Source: Anaerolineaceae bacterium (GTDB lineage Bacteria > Chloroflexota > Anaerolineae > Anaerolineales > Anaerolineaceae). From it: a DNA stretch of 17,750 nucleotides. Numbering within the stretch: the first letter of the stretch is position 1; each line of letters opens with the position of its first letter. Position numbers and translations under genes: made by a program. Positions 1 through 6,908 of this stretch are shown piece after piece. The notes beneath the pieces are model-generated. The model was not told the origin of the DNA. It searched no databases and worked only from the letters and a program-made list of their open reading frames with translations. The DNA is taken from assembly GCA_003448875.1 (NCBI GenBank), contig DLXG01000217.1, forward strand, positions 1-17,750, in the 5' to 3' direction.

Positions 1-462
1 AATATCGCCGATCAGGTTTTACTGGCAGCCGCCATCATTGAAATGGAAGAACGTTTCGAGCAGCAAGGACTGGAGCCGCCCGACCAGTTCCTGATTCAAA
101 AAATGCTGAGCGGTGGCAGAGAGGTGATTCTCGGCGGTAAACGTGATCCTTCCTTTGGGCCGGTCTTGCTGTTGGGGCTGGGCGGCATCTACGCTGAGGC
201 CTTGCAGGATATTTCCATCCGCCTTGCACCGCTGACCCGCTCGGACGTTGAAGAAATGCTGGACGAACTGCGCGCCGCCCGCCTGCTGCGCGGACTTCGC
301 GGCCAGCCCCCTGCCGACCGTTCAGCCATCATTGATGCCATGCTCCGACTCTCTCACCTGATGATGGACAACGAGGAAATCATGGAAATTGACCTCAACC
401 CGGCGCTGGTGTTTGAGCATGGCTTACAGATCGTTGACGCACGCGTCATTTTGAGGACATAG
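1..462 (+). CDS. ADP-forming acyl-CoA synthetase, C-terminal fragment (ATP-grasp domain)
   Basis: The frame is open from base 1 and stops with TAG at 460-462, so about 153 C-terminal residues are visible and the start lies outside the window. The fragment matches the end of the ATP-grasp part of NDP-forming acetate/acyl-CoA ligases. A glycine-rich GLGGIYAE segment follows a GGKRDPSFGPV strand, and near the end comes EIDLNPA, the typical acidic/Asn motif of the nucleotide and metal site. Known family role: acyl-CoA + ADP + Pi <-> acid + CoA + ATP, usually for energy conservation in fermentation; some relatives are fused to acetyltransferase domains. Which acid it uses, and whether this is a separate beta subunit or the tail of a fused protein, cannot be told here. 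It converges with the polymerase gene, with 12 bp between their stops. Confidence 0.8.
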   Translation, partial: NIADQVLLAAAIIEMEERFEQQGLEPPDQFLIQKMLSGGREVILGGKRDPSFGPVLLLGLGGIYAEALQDISIRLAPLTRSDVEEMLDELRAARLLRGLRGQPPADRSAIIDAMLRLSHLMMDNEEIMEIDLNPALVFEHGLQIVDARVILRT

Positions 463-474
463 GCTATCCCTACT

Positions 475-2598
475 TCACCTGCATACCGGCAGGTGTAACT
501 GACGAACTTCATACGCCGGTTGTAACAGATCCAGAATTTCGGCGGCAGCCTGCAAAACCAGCCGGGCATACCGATCCCAGTCTACCTCAGCGGCGCTGGG
601 CGGCGTAACGCTTACCCCCCGCCGGGTAAACCAGAAGAAAAGCCGCATTCCGGCACGCACGGCCAGCCCCTGTGCCTGCAACTGGCGGGCAGCCTGTGCC
701 GCCGCCGAGGGACGGCGGAAAGCCTGCGGATCACGGCTGAGCTTGACTGCCATTTGCAGCGACTCCACCGCTGCCTGCCGGCGCTGTAACGACCTCACCC
801 GCTGCTGAACCAGCGCCCAGGCTTCCCCCCATCGTTCGCGCGGGTCGTCTGCCTGCGCCAGGCAACCCAAAATTTCCAGTTGAGTGTGAGCCACATACGG
901 ACAGGTATCATGCCGGCGCAAAGCAATCCCGCGATACTTCAACGTTCCATCCTCAAAAACGCCAAAATAGCGGTTGGCCACCGGAATGCGCCGGTCACGG
1001 CGTGCCGGTAAAAACACCACCCAGCGGTACACCCCTTCCAGGCTGACACCGATGCCGGTTTGCTGCTGAATCTGTTCCACCAGCGGCAGAAAATCCGCTT
1101 CTCCCTCTGCCCCCTCGCGTTTGACGAACAGACTGTCCACATACATGTGCAGCACACTGAACCCCATTTCCTCGGCGCTTTCCTTGGCTTGCAGCAGCAG
1201 TTCACGGCTGATCGCTGTAACGGCCTCATGGGATTCCACCCGTCCAAAGCGGGCATTTTTGTAGCCCAGATACCCAAAACACACCACCAGCAGCCATTTG
1301 AGCGCGGTCTGGCGGGCTTTCAAGTCGTTGACGCGGCTGTCGCGCCGGTCAAGTGTGTGCAGACAGTGCTTGAGCGCCAGACGCTTGACCAGCAGAGGCT
1401 GTAAGGTGCGCGGAATCAGGCCGGCAGGGGCATCGTTCCTGTTCAGCGTTTCGGGCGAGATGTTGTAACGCACCATGATGGCCGGGTACATGGAAGCAAA
1501 ATCCAGTTCGGCCACATGGCGGTGCACCCCCACCAGCGGCTGATAGACCATTCCCCCGCGGTCATACCGAATCAGACTGTCAAGCGTGCGGGAGGCTTCG
1601 GCTTGCTGCTTGACGGCCGGCACCAGTACGCCGTCACGCAGGGCAGTCTGCATCTGCATGGCTGTGATTCCCGCCCCGGGTGACTTTCGTACTACCTCTT
1701 GCACCCCCAGACCGGTAACCCGCGCCATCTCCAGCGCGCCGCTCAGCCCAATTTCCGCAAACAGAGCCGCGTTGCAGCGGTCAATGTGCCAGCGTCCAAA
1801 GAGCAATGCCTGCGCCCCACGGTAAAGCACCTGCCCGTAGGCAAACAAACTGCGTTCGCGGCGAAATTCGACCTGCATCCGCTCGTCACGATTGGGATTC
1901 AACGAGGCAGCCTGTTCGCTTAAGAAGGGAAACAACCACGTATCGCCATAGCGGGTCAGAATCACATCCGGATCATACATGGAGAGCAATGCCTGCAAGT
2001 TGACCAGAAGGGCGCGCAGCGGCTGCAGGGTGAAGCGATAGCAGCGTTTCCCGCAGCGAACCGTGACGGCCTGCGGCGGGTGCAGAGCCGGGTCGGCATC
2101 GCACTCGATTTCCATCACGCGCAGGGGCGGCAGGGAGGGCTGCATCTCCCAGGCGGATTCGAGCGGCTGCACATCCAGCAAACGCTGCCCGTCGGTTTCA
2201 AAGCGGCAGCGACCCAGCAGCGGCAGCTGTGTGCGGCTTACAAAACGCACCGAAAGCGGCAGGTCGGCATCATAGTAATCCAGCGCCGGAAAAGCCTGTG
2301 CCAGACGGCGGCAGGTCTCAGGCAGCCGGCCGGGCAAATCCACCGTCACGGCCAGCACAACCCGCTCTCCCTGAAAGAGGTCATGGCGCACCTGCCGCGA
2401 ACAGCGTACCCCGCGCCCTTGCAAAAAACGCCAGGCCTGCCGCAGCACACCCGGATTGCCAGCCGCATAAAAAGTAGCCGGAAAGTCAAACGGCAGCAGC
2501 CAGCGCTGGCCGTCCTCGCTCAGCAGCCAGCAGACCAGTTCCCCCTGCGGGCGGGTGTAAACATCCATCAGCCAGCCGGTTCTCTCAATCTTGACCAT
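475..2598 (-). CDS. PolB2-like family B DNA polymerase with degraded proofreading site
   Basis: This 707-residue protein has the palm and fingers of family B polymerases. Motif A is DFASMYP (residues 366-372). The motif B region is K434 WLLVVCFGY, where the usual Kx3NSxYG has lost Asn and Ser. Motif C ends VDSLFV with D488; aligned on DSLFV, the second, catalytic Asp of DTD is kept and the first is Tyr486. A KYRG segment (554-557) fits the KxY/thumb region. The exonuclease domain looks dead: Exo I reads MEIE (162-165) instead of FDIE, and Exo II reads YGDTWLFPFL (217-226), with Leu222 where the catalytic Asp belongs. This pattern fits the PolB2 group, whose Sulfolobales member Dpo2 is linked to damage tolerance. 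The ATG at 2598 overlaps the upstream gene by 14 bp, and no good Shine-Dalgarno is visible; Met11 is an alternative start. A DNA synthesis or lesion-bypass role is inferred; polymerase activity is likely but not certain. Confidence 0.85.
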   Translation of the reverse strand: MVKIERTGWLMDVYTRPQGELVCWLLSEDGQRWLLPFDFPATFYAAGNPGVLRQAWRFLQGRGVRCSRQVRHDLFQGERVVLAVTVDLPGRLPETCRRLAQAFPALDYYDADLPLSVRFVSRTQLPLLGRCRFETDGQRLLDVQPLESAWEMQPSLPPLRVMEIECDADPALHPPQAVTVRCGKRCYRFTLQPLRALLVNLQALLSMYDPDVILTRYGDTWLFPFLSEQAASLNPNRDERMQVEFRRERSLFAYGQVLYRGAQALLFGRWHIDRCNAALFAEIGLSGALEMARVTGLGVQEVVRKSPGAGITAMQMQTALRDGVLVPAVKQQAEASRTLDSLIRYDRGGMVYQPLVGVHRHVAELDFASMYPAIMVRYNISPETLNRNDAPAGLIPRTLQPLLVKRLALKHCLHTLDRRDSRVNDLKARQTALKWLLVVCFGYLGYKNARFGRVESHEAVTAISRELLLQAKESAEEMGFSVLHMYVDSLFVKREGAEGEADFLPLVEQIQQQTGIGVSLEGVYRWVVFLPARRDRRIPVANRYFGVFEDGTLKYRGIALRRHDTCPYVAHTQLEILGCLAQADDPRERWGEAWALVQQRVRSLQRRQAAVESLQMAVKLSRDPQAFRRPSAAAQAARQLQAQGLAVRAGMRLFFWFTRRGVSVTPPSAAEVDWDRYARLVLQAAAEILDLLQPAYEVRQLHLPVCR

Positions 2599-2869
2599 CG
2601 CGCAGCCGGATCAGTTCCTCCCGTAAAATGTGCACTTCTTCCTCCAACGCGGTGATCTGGCGCGCCTGTTCCATCAGCATGGCCAGTAAGGCCGCTTCAA
2701 AAGGCAGCAACGCTCCGCTGGCCGAGATAGCCGCCAGATGACGGCGGGCAGAGGCCAGCAGACCATCCAGCAGGGCCTGATCGCCCCGCCGGAGCGCCCG
2801 CCGGAAGCCTTGCAGCATGGCTTCGGTTTCATTCAATTGAGAAGTGATGGTTGGCACCGTGCGTCCCAT
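2585..2869 (-). CDS. small helical/coiled-coil protein of the PolB2-like operon
   Basis: This 94-residue protein of unknown function lies between the RadA-like and polymerase genes. It is rich in Ala, Leu, Arg and Glu and should be almost wholly helical. The C-terminal third (ALLAMLMEQARQITALEEE onward, ending LRDGQD) has heptad-like spacing of a short coiled coil. No catalytic motif or signal peptide is visible. A TTG at 2884 would overlap the RadA-like stop by 4 bp, but the ATG at 2869 sits 5 nt after GAGAGGTG and is preferred. The last codons overlap the polymerase start by 14 bp, suggesting translational coupling. Being sandwiched between a polymerase and a recombinase-like ATPase, it may act as an adaptor in a shared complex; that is inference from position only. 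Confidence 0.7.
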   Translation of the reverse strand: MGRTVPTITSQLNETEAMLQGFRRALRRGDQALLDGLLASARRHLAAISASGALLPFEAALLAMLMEQARQITALEEEVHILREELIRLRDGQD

Positions 2870-2874
2870 GCTGG

Positions 2875-2882
2875 CACCTCTC
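2875..2882 (-). promoter_or_regulatory. ribosome binding site deciding the start of the small operon protein
   Basis: On the minus strand the sequence reads GAGAGGTG, five bases before ATG 2869. It overlaps the stop of the upstream RadA-like gene. It favours the ATG over the in-frame TTG at 2884. Confidence 0.6.
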
Positions 2883-3411
2883 AAAACAGGGGCGGTTGCA
2901 CCGCGCCTGATGATTCCTCCGCCTCAAAGAAGAGCGTATCGGCTTTCTGGCAGACCATGTCGTGCAAAAAACGACGCTCAGGCGAAGGACAGCGGCCGAG
3001 CAGGATGAACACCGGTGCGGCCTGCTTCAAGCGTTCCACTTCTTGCAGGCAACGCTGCGCCAGCCAGCGCGCCGGGGCTGGGGCAAGCGTTTCGTCATAA
3101 AAGGTGGCCAGCGGGTCTACAATGACCAGCGGCGAAGCAGCGCCAGGGGCGCTTTCCAGCAATGCCAGCATCTGATAGGCGGTAAACGCCCGCCGGACAA
3201 GAACGCGTTGACTGAGCAAGTGAATGCGGGTGGTGCGTTGGCGCAGTGCTCGCGCCAGCGGATAGGCCTGCAAGCGGTTGCCGCCATCCATCACCAAAAC
3301 CGTGCCGCGCAGTGCCAGTTCAACCAGCAGACGGGTGGCCGTATCGCCCATGCTTGGGCGCTCACCCACCACCACACACAGACCGCCAGAAACGGAAGGT
3401 AAAAGCATCAT
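2881..3411 (-). CDS. RadA/RecA-like ATPase with degenerate Walker A
   Basis: This 176-residue protein has the outline of a stripped-down RecA/RadA ATPase core. A hydrophobic strand leads to GERPSMGDT (16-24) in the Walker A position, where the canonical GxxxxGKT Lys is replaced by Asp23. The segment RVLVRRAFTAYQMLALLES (69-87) resembles the RadA stretch around the helix before the DNA-binding loops. Walker B is PLVIVD (94-99), and a further strand FILLG (135-139) precedes a C-terminal extension. The protein lacks the N-terminal DNA-binding and C-terminal domains of full recombinases. ATP hydrolysis is doubtful because of the missing Lys. The first gene of the operon starts at ATG 3411 (a second ATG follows directly) with only a weak upstream AGG. 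It may load or position the polymerase, in the way ImuA accompanies ImuB; that analogy is inference. Confidence 0.7.
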   Translation of the reverse strand: MMLLPSVSGGLCVVVGERPSMGDTATRLLVELALRGTVLVMDGGNRLQAYPLARALRQRTTRIHLLSQRVLVRRAFTAYQMLALLESAPGAASPLVIVDPLATFYDETLAPAPARWLAQRCLQEVERLKQAAPVFILLGRCPSPERRFLHDMVCQKADTLFFEAEESSGAVQPPLF

Positions 3412-3690
3412 CAGCCTGATCGTACGTCAGGCTCAGGCCCAATTCCATCCCCCAGCGGGTGAAAAAAGCGGGGATTTTGGGGTTAATCCGGGATTTATGC
3501 CAGACCTTTGGTCAAAGATGACGAGTAAAGCCGTTTATTGAAAGTGTTGAGCAGAACGGCCTTCCCTTCATGGCAGGTGAAAGAAGTGGGTGGGCTTGCG
3601 CCGACAAGTGTGGTAAGAAAGGCAATCAGGTCTATGTACATTTCTTGATGTAATCTTAACCTGTTTTTGTAAAAATATTTTTTAGATATA

Positions 3691-3719
3691 TTGAATCAAC
3701 GATTGCTTTTTGATATCAT
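3691..3719 (+). promoter_or_regulatory. candidate promoter for the RCC1-repeat gene
   Basis: TTGAAT (3691-3696) is separated by exactly 17 bp from TATCAT (3714-3719). TG at 3711-3712 before the -10 gives an extended -10 (TGaTATCAT). Transcription would start near 3726, leaving an untranslated leader of about 150 nt. The call rests on consensus matching in an AT-rich stretch, where chance matches are common. Confidence 0.4.
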
Positions 3720-3747
3720 CAAAAAAAAATGATAATCTTTTTTTCTT
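3711..3747 (+). terminator. possible AT-rich terminator-like hairpin in the RCC1 leader
   Basis: GATATCAT and ATGATAATC can pair as an 8-bp stem with one bulged A around an A-rich loop. A T-rich run follows (CTTTTTTTCTTTT, 3737-3749). It overlaps the candidate -10 box, so at most one of the two readings is likely to matter. The stem is weak because it is almost all A-T. Confidence 0.2.
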
Positions 3748-3862
3748 TTACCGCGACTTAACCAATTTGACCCAATAATCCATGTAAATTTTTTACAAGT
3801 TTCGTAGCAAGTTATCGTTTTAAGAGCTTACCGCCTCTTTGTTCCTCTTTCTTTTACCCCGC

Positions 3863-3869
3863 GAGGTGA
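3863..3869 (+). promoter_or_regulatory. ribosome binding site deciding the start of the RCC1-repeat gene
   Basis: GAGGTGA lies five bases before ATG 3875. It rules against an in-frame TTG at 3839, which has no such site and would put extra residues before the signal peptide. Confidence 0.75.
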
Positions 3870-3874
3870 CTGCG

Positions 3875-6421
3875 ATGTACAAATGGATAAATAGTATGAT
3901 GATTATTTTAGTATGCGCCATAAGTATAACCGCCGGTTTTGAACCGGCGGTATCTGCGTCAAACGATGGCTTGCCTGAAACCCAACCTCAAGCGTTCATT
4001 CAAACTGGCACACCTCTGTTGAATGTTGTGGCACTGTCAGCAGGCGGTGGGCACACCTGTAGTTTGTTGAATGATGGGACGATCAGGTGCTGGGGAGAAA
4101 ACGAGTATGGTCAATTGGGTAACAATACGACAAAAGACAGCAGCCTTCCCGTTGTGGTAAGCGGATTGAGCAATGGAGTTGGAGTGGCTGCCAGTGCTTC
4201 TCATAGCTGTGCTGTATCGAACGATGGGACGATTCATTGCTGGGGGTATAACTGGTGGGGTCAACTCGGCAATGGGAGTTATGACGACAGCCATATCCCT
4301 GTTCCGGTAAGCAACTTGAACAACGGTATTGCAGTAATTGCTGGTGGTTCCCATACCTGTGCTTTATTGAGCAATGATACAGTTCGCTGCTGGGGATATA
4401 ACGGTTATGGTCAATTGGGCAATGGCAGCAGCAGCAATTACAGCAACATCCCGGTAGAAGTAACAGATTTGAGTGATGTCGCTCTGCTGGCTGCCGGTTC
4501 CTTGCACACTTGTGCTGTGTTGAACAATGGGAACGTCCGTTGCTGGGGATATAACGGTGATGGTCAATTGGGCAATGGAACGAATTCCAACAGCAATATT
4601 CCGGTAGACGTGAGTAATTTGGAGGACGTGACCACCCTGGCTGCAGGTAGTTCTCATACATGCGCTGCATTAATTGACGGAACGGTTAAGTGTTGGGGGA
4701 ACAACGGGGGCGGTCAATTAGGTAATGGAACATATTCCAGCAGTAATACCCCGATAGAAGTAAGTGAATTGACGAATGTAGTTGCATTATCCGCTGGTGA
4801 TAGCCACACCTGTGCCTTGTTGGACAATGGAACGGTCAAGTGCTGGGGGCAAAATTATTATGGTCAATTGGGTACGGGGACAAGAACGCATAGCCTCCTT
4901 CCAGTTCCTGTAGTGGGCTTAAGTAATGTGACTGCCCTTGTTAGCGGGCAATTTCACAACTGCGCTTTGATGTCGGATACCTCGGTAATGTGTTGGGGAA
5001 ATAACCAATCCACTCAGCTGGCTGAAGGATCAAATATTTTCCGCAGTACAGCGGGAGAAGTGAGTGGTTTGACTGAAAACATGATTGGGCTGACAGGCGG
5101 TGGGTCTCACACCTGCGGAGTGACAAGCGTTGGTAAGGTTAAATGCTGGGGAAGAAACCTGTATGGTCAACTAGGTGATGCAACCAATTACAACAGCAGC
5201 AGCCCAGTAGAGGTACTCTCACTGGCATCTCCGCAAATTTCTCTCGAAGGTGTAATCACTTTATCTGCTGGACAAAATCACACATGCGCATTAATGAACA
5301 ACGGCTGGGTCAGGTGTTGGGGGTCGAATGGTTCCGGTCAGTTGGGTGATGGTACATATAATCATAGCAACTTCGCCTCAGCAAGAGTAAATTTGGGGAG
5401 TGGTGTTCCTACAGACCTGGCGGGGGGCTTTAATCACACCTGCGCATTGTTGGGTGATGGCACGGTCTGGTGTTGGGGGAGTAATGCGTATGGACAATTG
5501 GGAGAAGAAACATTCACTAGAAACACACCCATAAAAGTGCGTGATTTGAGCAACGTTACTGGAATAACTGCCGGAGATAATCACAATTGTGCAGTATTGA
5601 ATGATGGTTCTGTCAAATGTTGGGGAAGAAACAACCAGGGTCAACTGGGTGACGGGACAACAACAGACAGATTTTTGCCGATGGCAGTAAGTGGGTTAAG
5701 TAATGCGATTGCAGTTGCAGCAGGTAGCTCTCATACTTGTGCCTTGCTTCAAGATGGCACAATCAAGTGTTGGGGAGCCAACCAGCGAGGCCAATTAGGT
5801 GAGGGTTCAAATACTTCAAGTAACATCCCGGTTTTGGTTAACGGTTTGAATGGTATTGTCTCACTAACAGCCGGAGCAAATCACACCTGCGCAGTGAGTA
5901 ATGAGGGTTCTCTCAAATGTTGGGGGGATAATTCCAATGCTCAATTAGGAGACGGAACTTTCACCAACCACAACACTCCGGTTGAAGTGATTGGATTAAG
6001 CGGAGGTGTATCCGCGGTTGCAGGTGGAGGACAGCATACCTGTGTATTGTTGAACATTGGCAAAATTAAGTGTATGGGGAATGATCAATATGGTCAACTT
6101 GGGTGGGGGCGACCTTTAATAGCCTCTCAACCCGTTCAAGTAGTGGAACTTCGATCCCCCCATCTTTCAATGAATTATACCGATGGTCAACCGGGTAGTG
6201 TGTTCACTCTGACCGGTTCGGACTTCCCACCCGATAGTCAGGCTGTGGTTCGTGTTAACAACCATGTCCTGAGCGACAACCTGTCAATCAGCCAGACCGG
6301 TGACTTCATAATCTTTTTGGATACAACTGGTACAGCAACTGGTAATTATGAAGTGAATGTAAGCGTTAATCCGACTGCCGTCATCAATTTTGTTCTCGAC
6401 AGCAGTCGCCCCTCCGAGTGA
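3875..6421 (+). CDS. exported RCC1-repeat protein, 14 Cys-paired repeats plus C-terminal beta domain
   Basis: This 848-residue protein starts at ATG 3875. The N-terminus is a Sec signal peptide: MYKWINSMM, a hydrophobic stretch IILVCAISITAG, and a probable cut after AVSA. Fourteen RCC1-type repeats of about 51 residues follow (nucleotides about 4026-6150). Each has the core [S/A]G..HTCAL..[D/N]G.v.CWG.N..GQLG. Seven repeats make one RCC1 beta-propeller, so two propellers are possible. In every repeat two Cys sit ten positions apart (HTC...CWG), consistent with one disulfide per blade outside the cell. Slightly longer linkers end repeats 8 and 14 (LASPQIS, LRSPHLS). The last ~80 residues look like an Ig/TIG-like beta domain (GSVFTLTGSDFPPDSQAVV). 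No LPXTG, membrane anchor or catalytic motif is visible, so a secreted or surface binding role is inferred. The gene is AT-richer than its neighbours. Confidence 0.9.
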   Translation: MYKWINSMMIILVCAISITAGFEPAVSASNDGLPETQPQAFIQTGTPLLNVVALSAGGGHTCSLLNDGTIRCWGENEYGQLGNNTTKDSSLPVVVSGLSNGVGVAASASHSCAVSNDGTIHCWGYNWWGQLGNGSYDDSHIPVPVSNLNNGIAVIAGGSHTCALLSNDTVRCWGYNGYGQLGNGSSSNYSNIPVEVTDLSDVALLAAGSLHTCAVLNNGNVRCWGYNGDGQLGNGTNSNSNIPVDVSNLEDVTTLAAGSSHTCAALIDGTVKCWGNNGGGQLGNGTYSSSNTPIEVSELTNVVALSAGDSHTCALLDNGTVKCWGQNYYGQLGTGTRTHSLLPVPVVGLSNVTALVSGQFHNCALMSDTSVMCWGNNQSTQLAEGSNIFRSTAGEVSGLTENMIGLTGGGSHTCGVTSVGKVKCWGRNLYGQLGDATNYNSSSPVEVLSLASPQISLEGVITLSAGQNHTCALMNNGWVRCWGSNGSGQLGDGTYNHSNFASARVNLGSGVPTDLAGGFNHTCALLGDGTVWCWGSNAYGQLGEETFTRNTPIKVRDLSNVTGITAGDNHNCAVLNDGSVKCWGRNNQGQLGDGTTTDRFLPMAVSGLSNAIAVAAGSSHTCALLQDGTIKCWGANQRGQLGEGSNTSSNIPVLVNGLNGIVSLTAGANHTCAVSNEGSLKCWGDNSNAQLGDGTFTNHNTPVEVIGLSGGVSAVAGGGQHTCVLLNIGKIKCMGNDQYGQLGWGRPLIASQPVQVVELRSPHLSMNYTDGQPGSVFTLTGSDFPPDSQAVVRVNNHVLSDNLSISQTGDFIIFLDTTGTATGNYEVNVSVNPTAVINFVLDSSRPSE

Positions 6422-6498
6422 TTGAAGGAGATGGAACAATTTTTAATCTTCCAAAAATGATTTATCTTCCTCTGGTTCGCCGATGATTTCGAAACCTT
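6422..6498. other. spacer after the RCC1 gene, no clear terminator
   Basis: This is short non-coding AT-rich DNA. An imperfect GGAGAT/ATCTTCC pairing follows the stop codon but lacks a T run. AAGGATCC followed by six T occurs at 6499-6510, but its palindrome has no loop. Nothing here can be called a terminator with confidence. Confidence 0.4.
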
Positions 6499-6537
6499 AA
6501 GGATCCTTTTTTGATGAGGCCGACGATCAAATGCTTG
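6499..6537. repeat. degenerate partial unit at the distal end of the 61-bp array
   Basis: TTTTTTGATGAGGCCGACGA followed by TCAAATGCTTG aligns with the second half of the repeat unit (CCCCTCGATGGGGCCAGCGA then CCAAATGCTTG). It has several substitutions and is probably the remnant of a seventh unit. Confidence 0.6.
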
Positions 6538-6903
6538 ACTTGTAGGCTCGCAAGAATTCGAATACCACCCCTCGATGGGATCGGCGATTAATTTCTTGAC
6601 TTGTGGGCCCGCGAGGATGCGAATACCACCCCTCGATGGGCCCAGCGATTAATTTCTTGACTTGAGCGGCCACGAGGATTCGAATACTACCCCTCGATGG
6701 GGCCAGCGACCAAATGCTTGACTTGTGGGCCCGCAAGGATGCGAATACCACCCCTCGATGGGGCCAGCGACCAAATACTTTACTTGTGGGCCCGCAAGGA
6801 TGCGAATACCACCCCTCGATGGGGCCAGCGACCAAATACTTGACTTGTGGGCTCGCAAGGATGCGAATACCACCCCTCGATGGGGCCAGCGACCAAATAC
6901 TTT
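6538..6903. repeat. tandem array of six 61-bp repeats derived in part from the adjacent tRNA 3' end
   Basis: The motif ACTTG recurs at 6538, 6599, 6660, 6721, 6782, 6843 and 6904, exactly 61 bp apart. The last copy is the junction with the tRNA gene itself. Each unit reads, on the plus strand, ACTTGTGGGCCCGCAAGGAT, then GCGAATACCACCCCTCGATG, then GGGCCAGCGACCAAATACTT. The first ~27 bases copy the tRNA 3' flank, acceptor strand and T arm (ACTTGTGGGCCCGGAAGGAT then TCGAACC in the tRNA). GACCAA near the unit end also matches the tRNA variable region. CCCCTCGATGGGG in the middle is a small perfect hairpin absent from the tRNA. Units 4-6, nearest the tRNA, differ from each other at only one or two positions, while units 1-3 are more diverged. 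A decayed partial unit extends left to about 6499. Confidence 0.9.
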
Positions 6904-6908
6904 ACTTG

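Larger units (their letters stand above)
3412..3874. other. non-coding, AT-rich interval between divergent genes
   Basis: This 463-bp stretch between the divergently oriented RadA-like and RCC1 genes holds no convincing gene. The left part (to about 3640) has the composition of the neighbouring genes. It contains a short perfect dyad GACC-TTT-GGTC at 3503-3513, about 90 bp upstream of the RadA-like ATG, which could be an operator or chance. The right part is strongly AT-rich, with long A and T runs, an inverted repeat at 3711-3736 and a palindromic GTAAATTTTTTAC at 3784-3796. No clear sigma-70 promoter for the leftward operon was found. Confidence 0.6.

Noticed and set aside
1119..1140. Total loss of the polymerase catalytic Asp in motif C (reading YVDSL as YxDTD with the second Asp lost)
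   Set aside because: Aligning on DSLFV, which is common after the second Asp, keeps the essential Asp as D488. Only the first Asp is replaced.
2080..2655. 191-codon open frame on the plus strand opposite the polymerase gene
   Set aside because: It is an antisense shadow of GC-rich coding sequence with no recognisable domain and no ribosome binding site.
3503..3513. GACC-TTT-GGTC dyad as an SOS-type operator of the polymerase operon
   Set aside because: It is a short palindrome with no known consensus match in view and no clear promoter beside it. It is kept only as a note.
3839..3874. Earlier TTG start for the RCC1 protein
   Set aside because: GAGGTGA sits correctly for ATG 3875, and the signal peptide begins cleanly there.
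4083..4670. 195-codon open frame on the minus strand within the RCC1 gene
   Set aside because: It is a repetitive shadow of the RCC1 repeats, Cys/His/Ser-rich by frame effect only.
6499..6512. AAGGATCC plus T run as intrinsic terminator of the RCC1 gene
   Set aside because: The palindrome has no room for a loop, so a stable hairpin cannot form.
6538..6903. CRISPR array
   Set aside because: Units are contiguous 61-bp copies with no unique spacers, and similarity extends through the whole unit and into the tRNA. No cas gene is visible.
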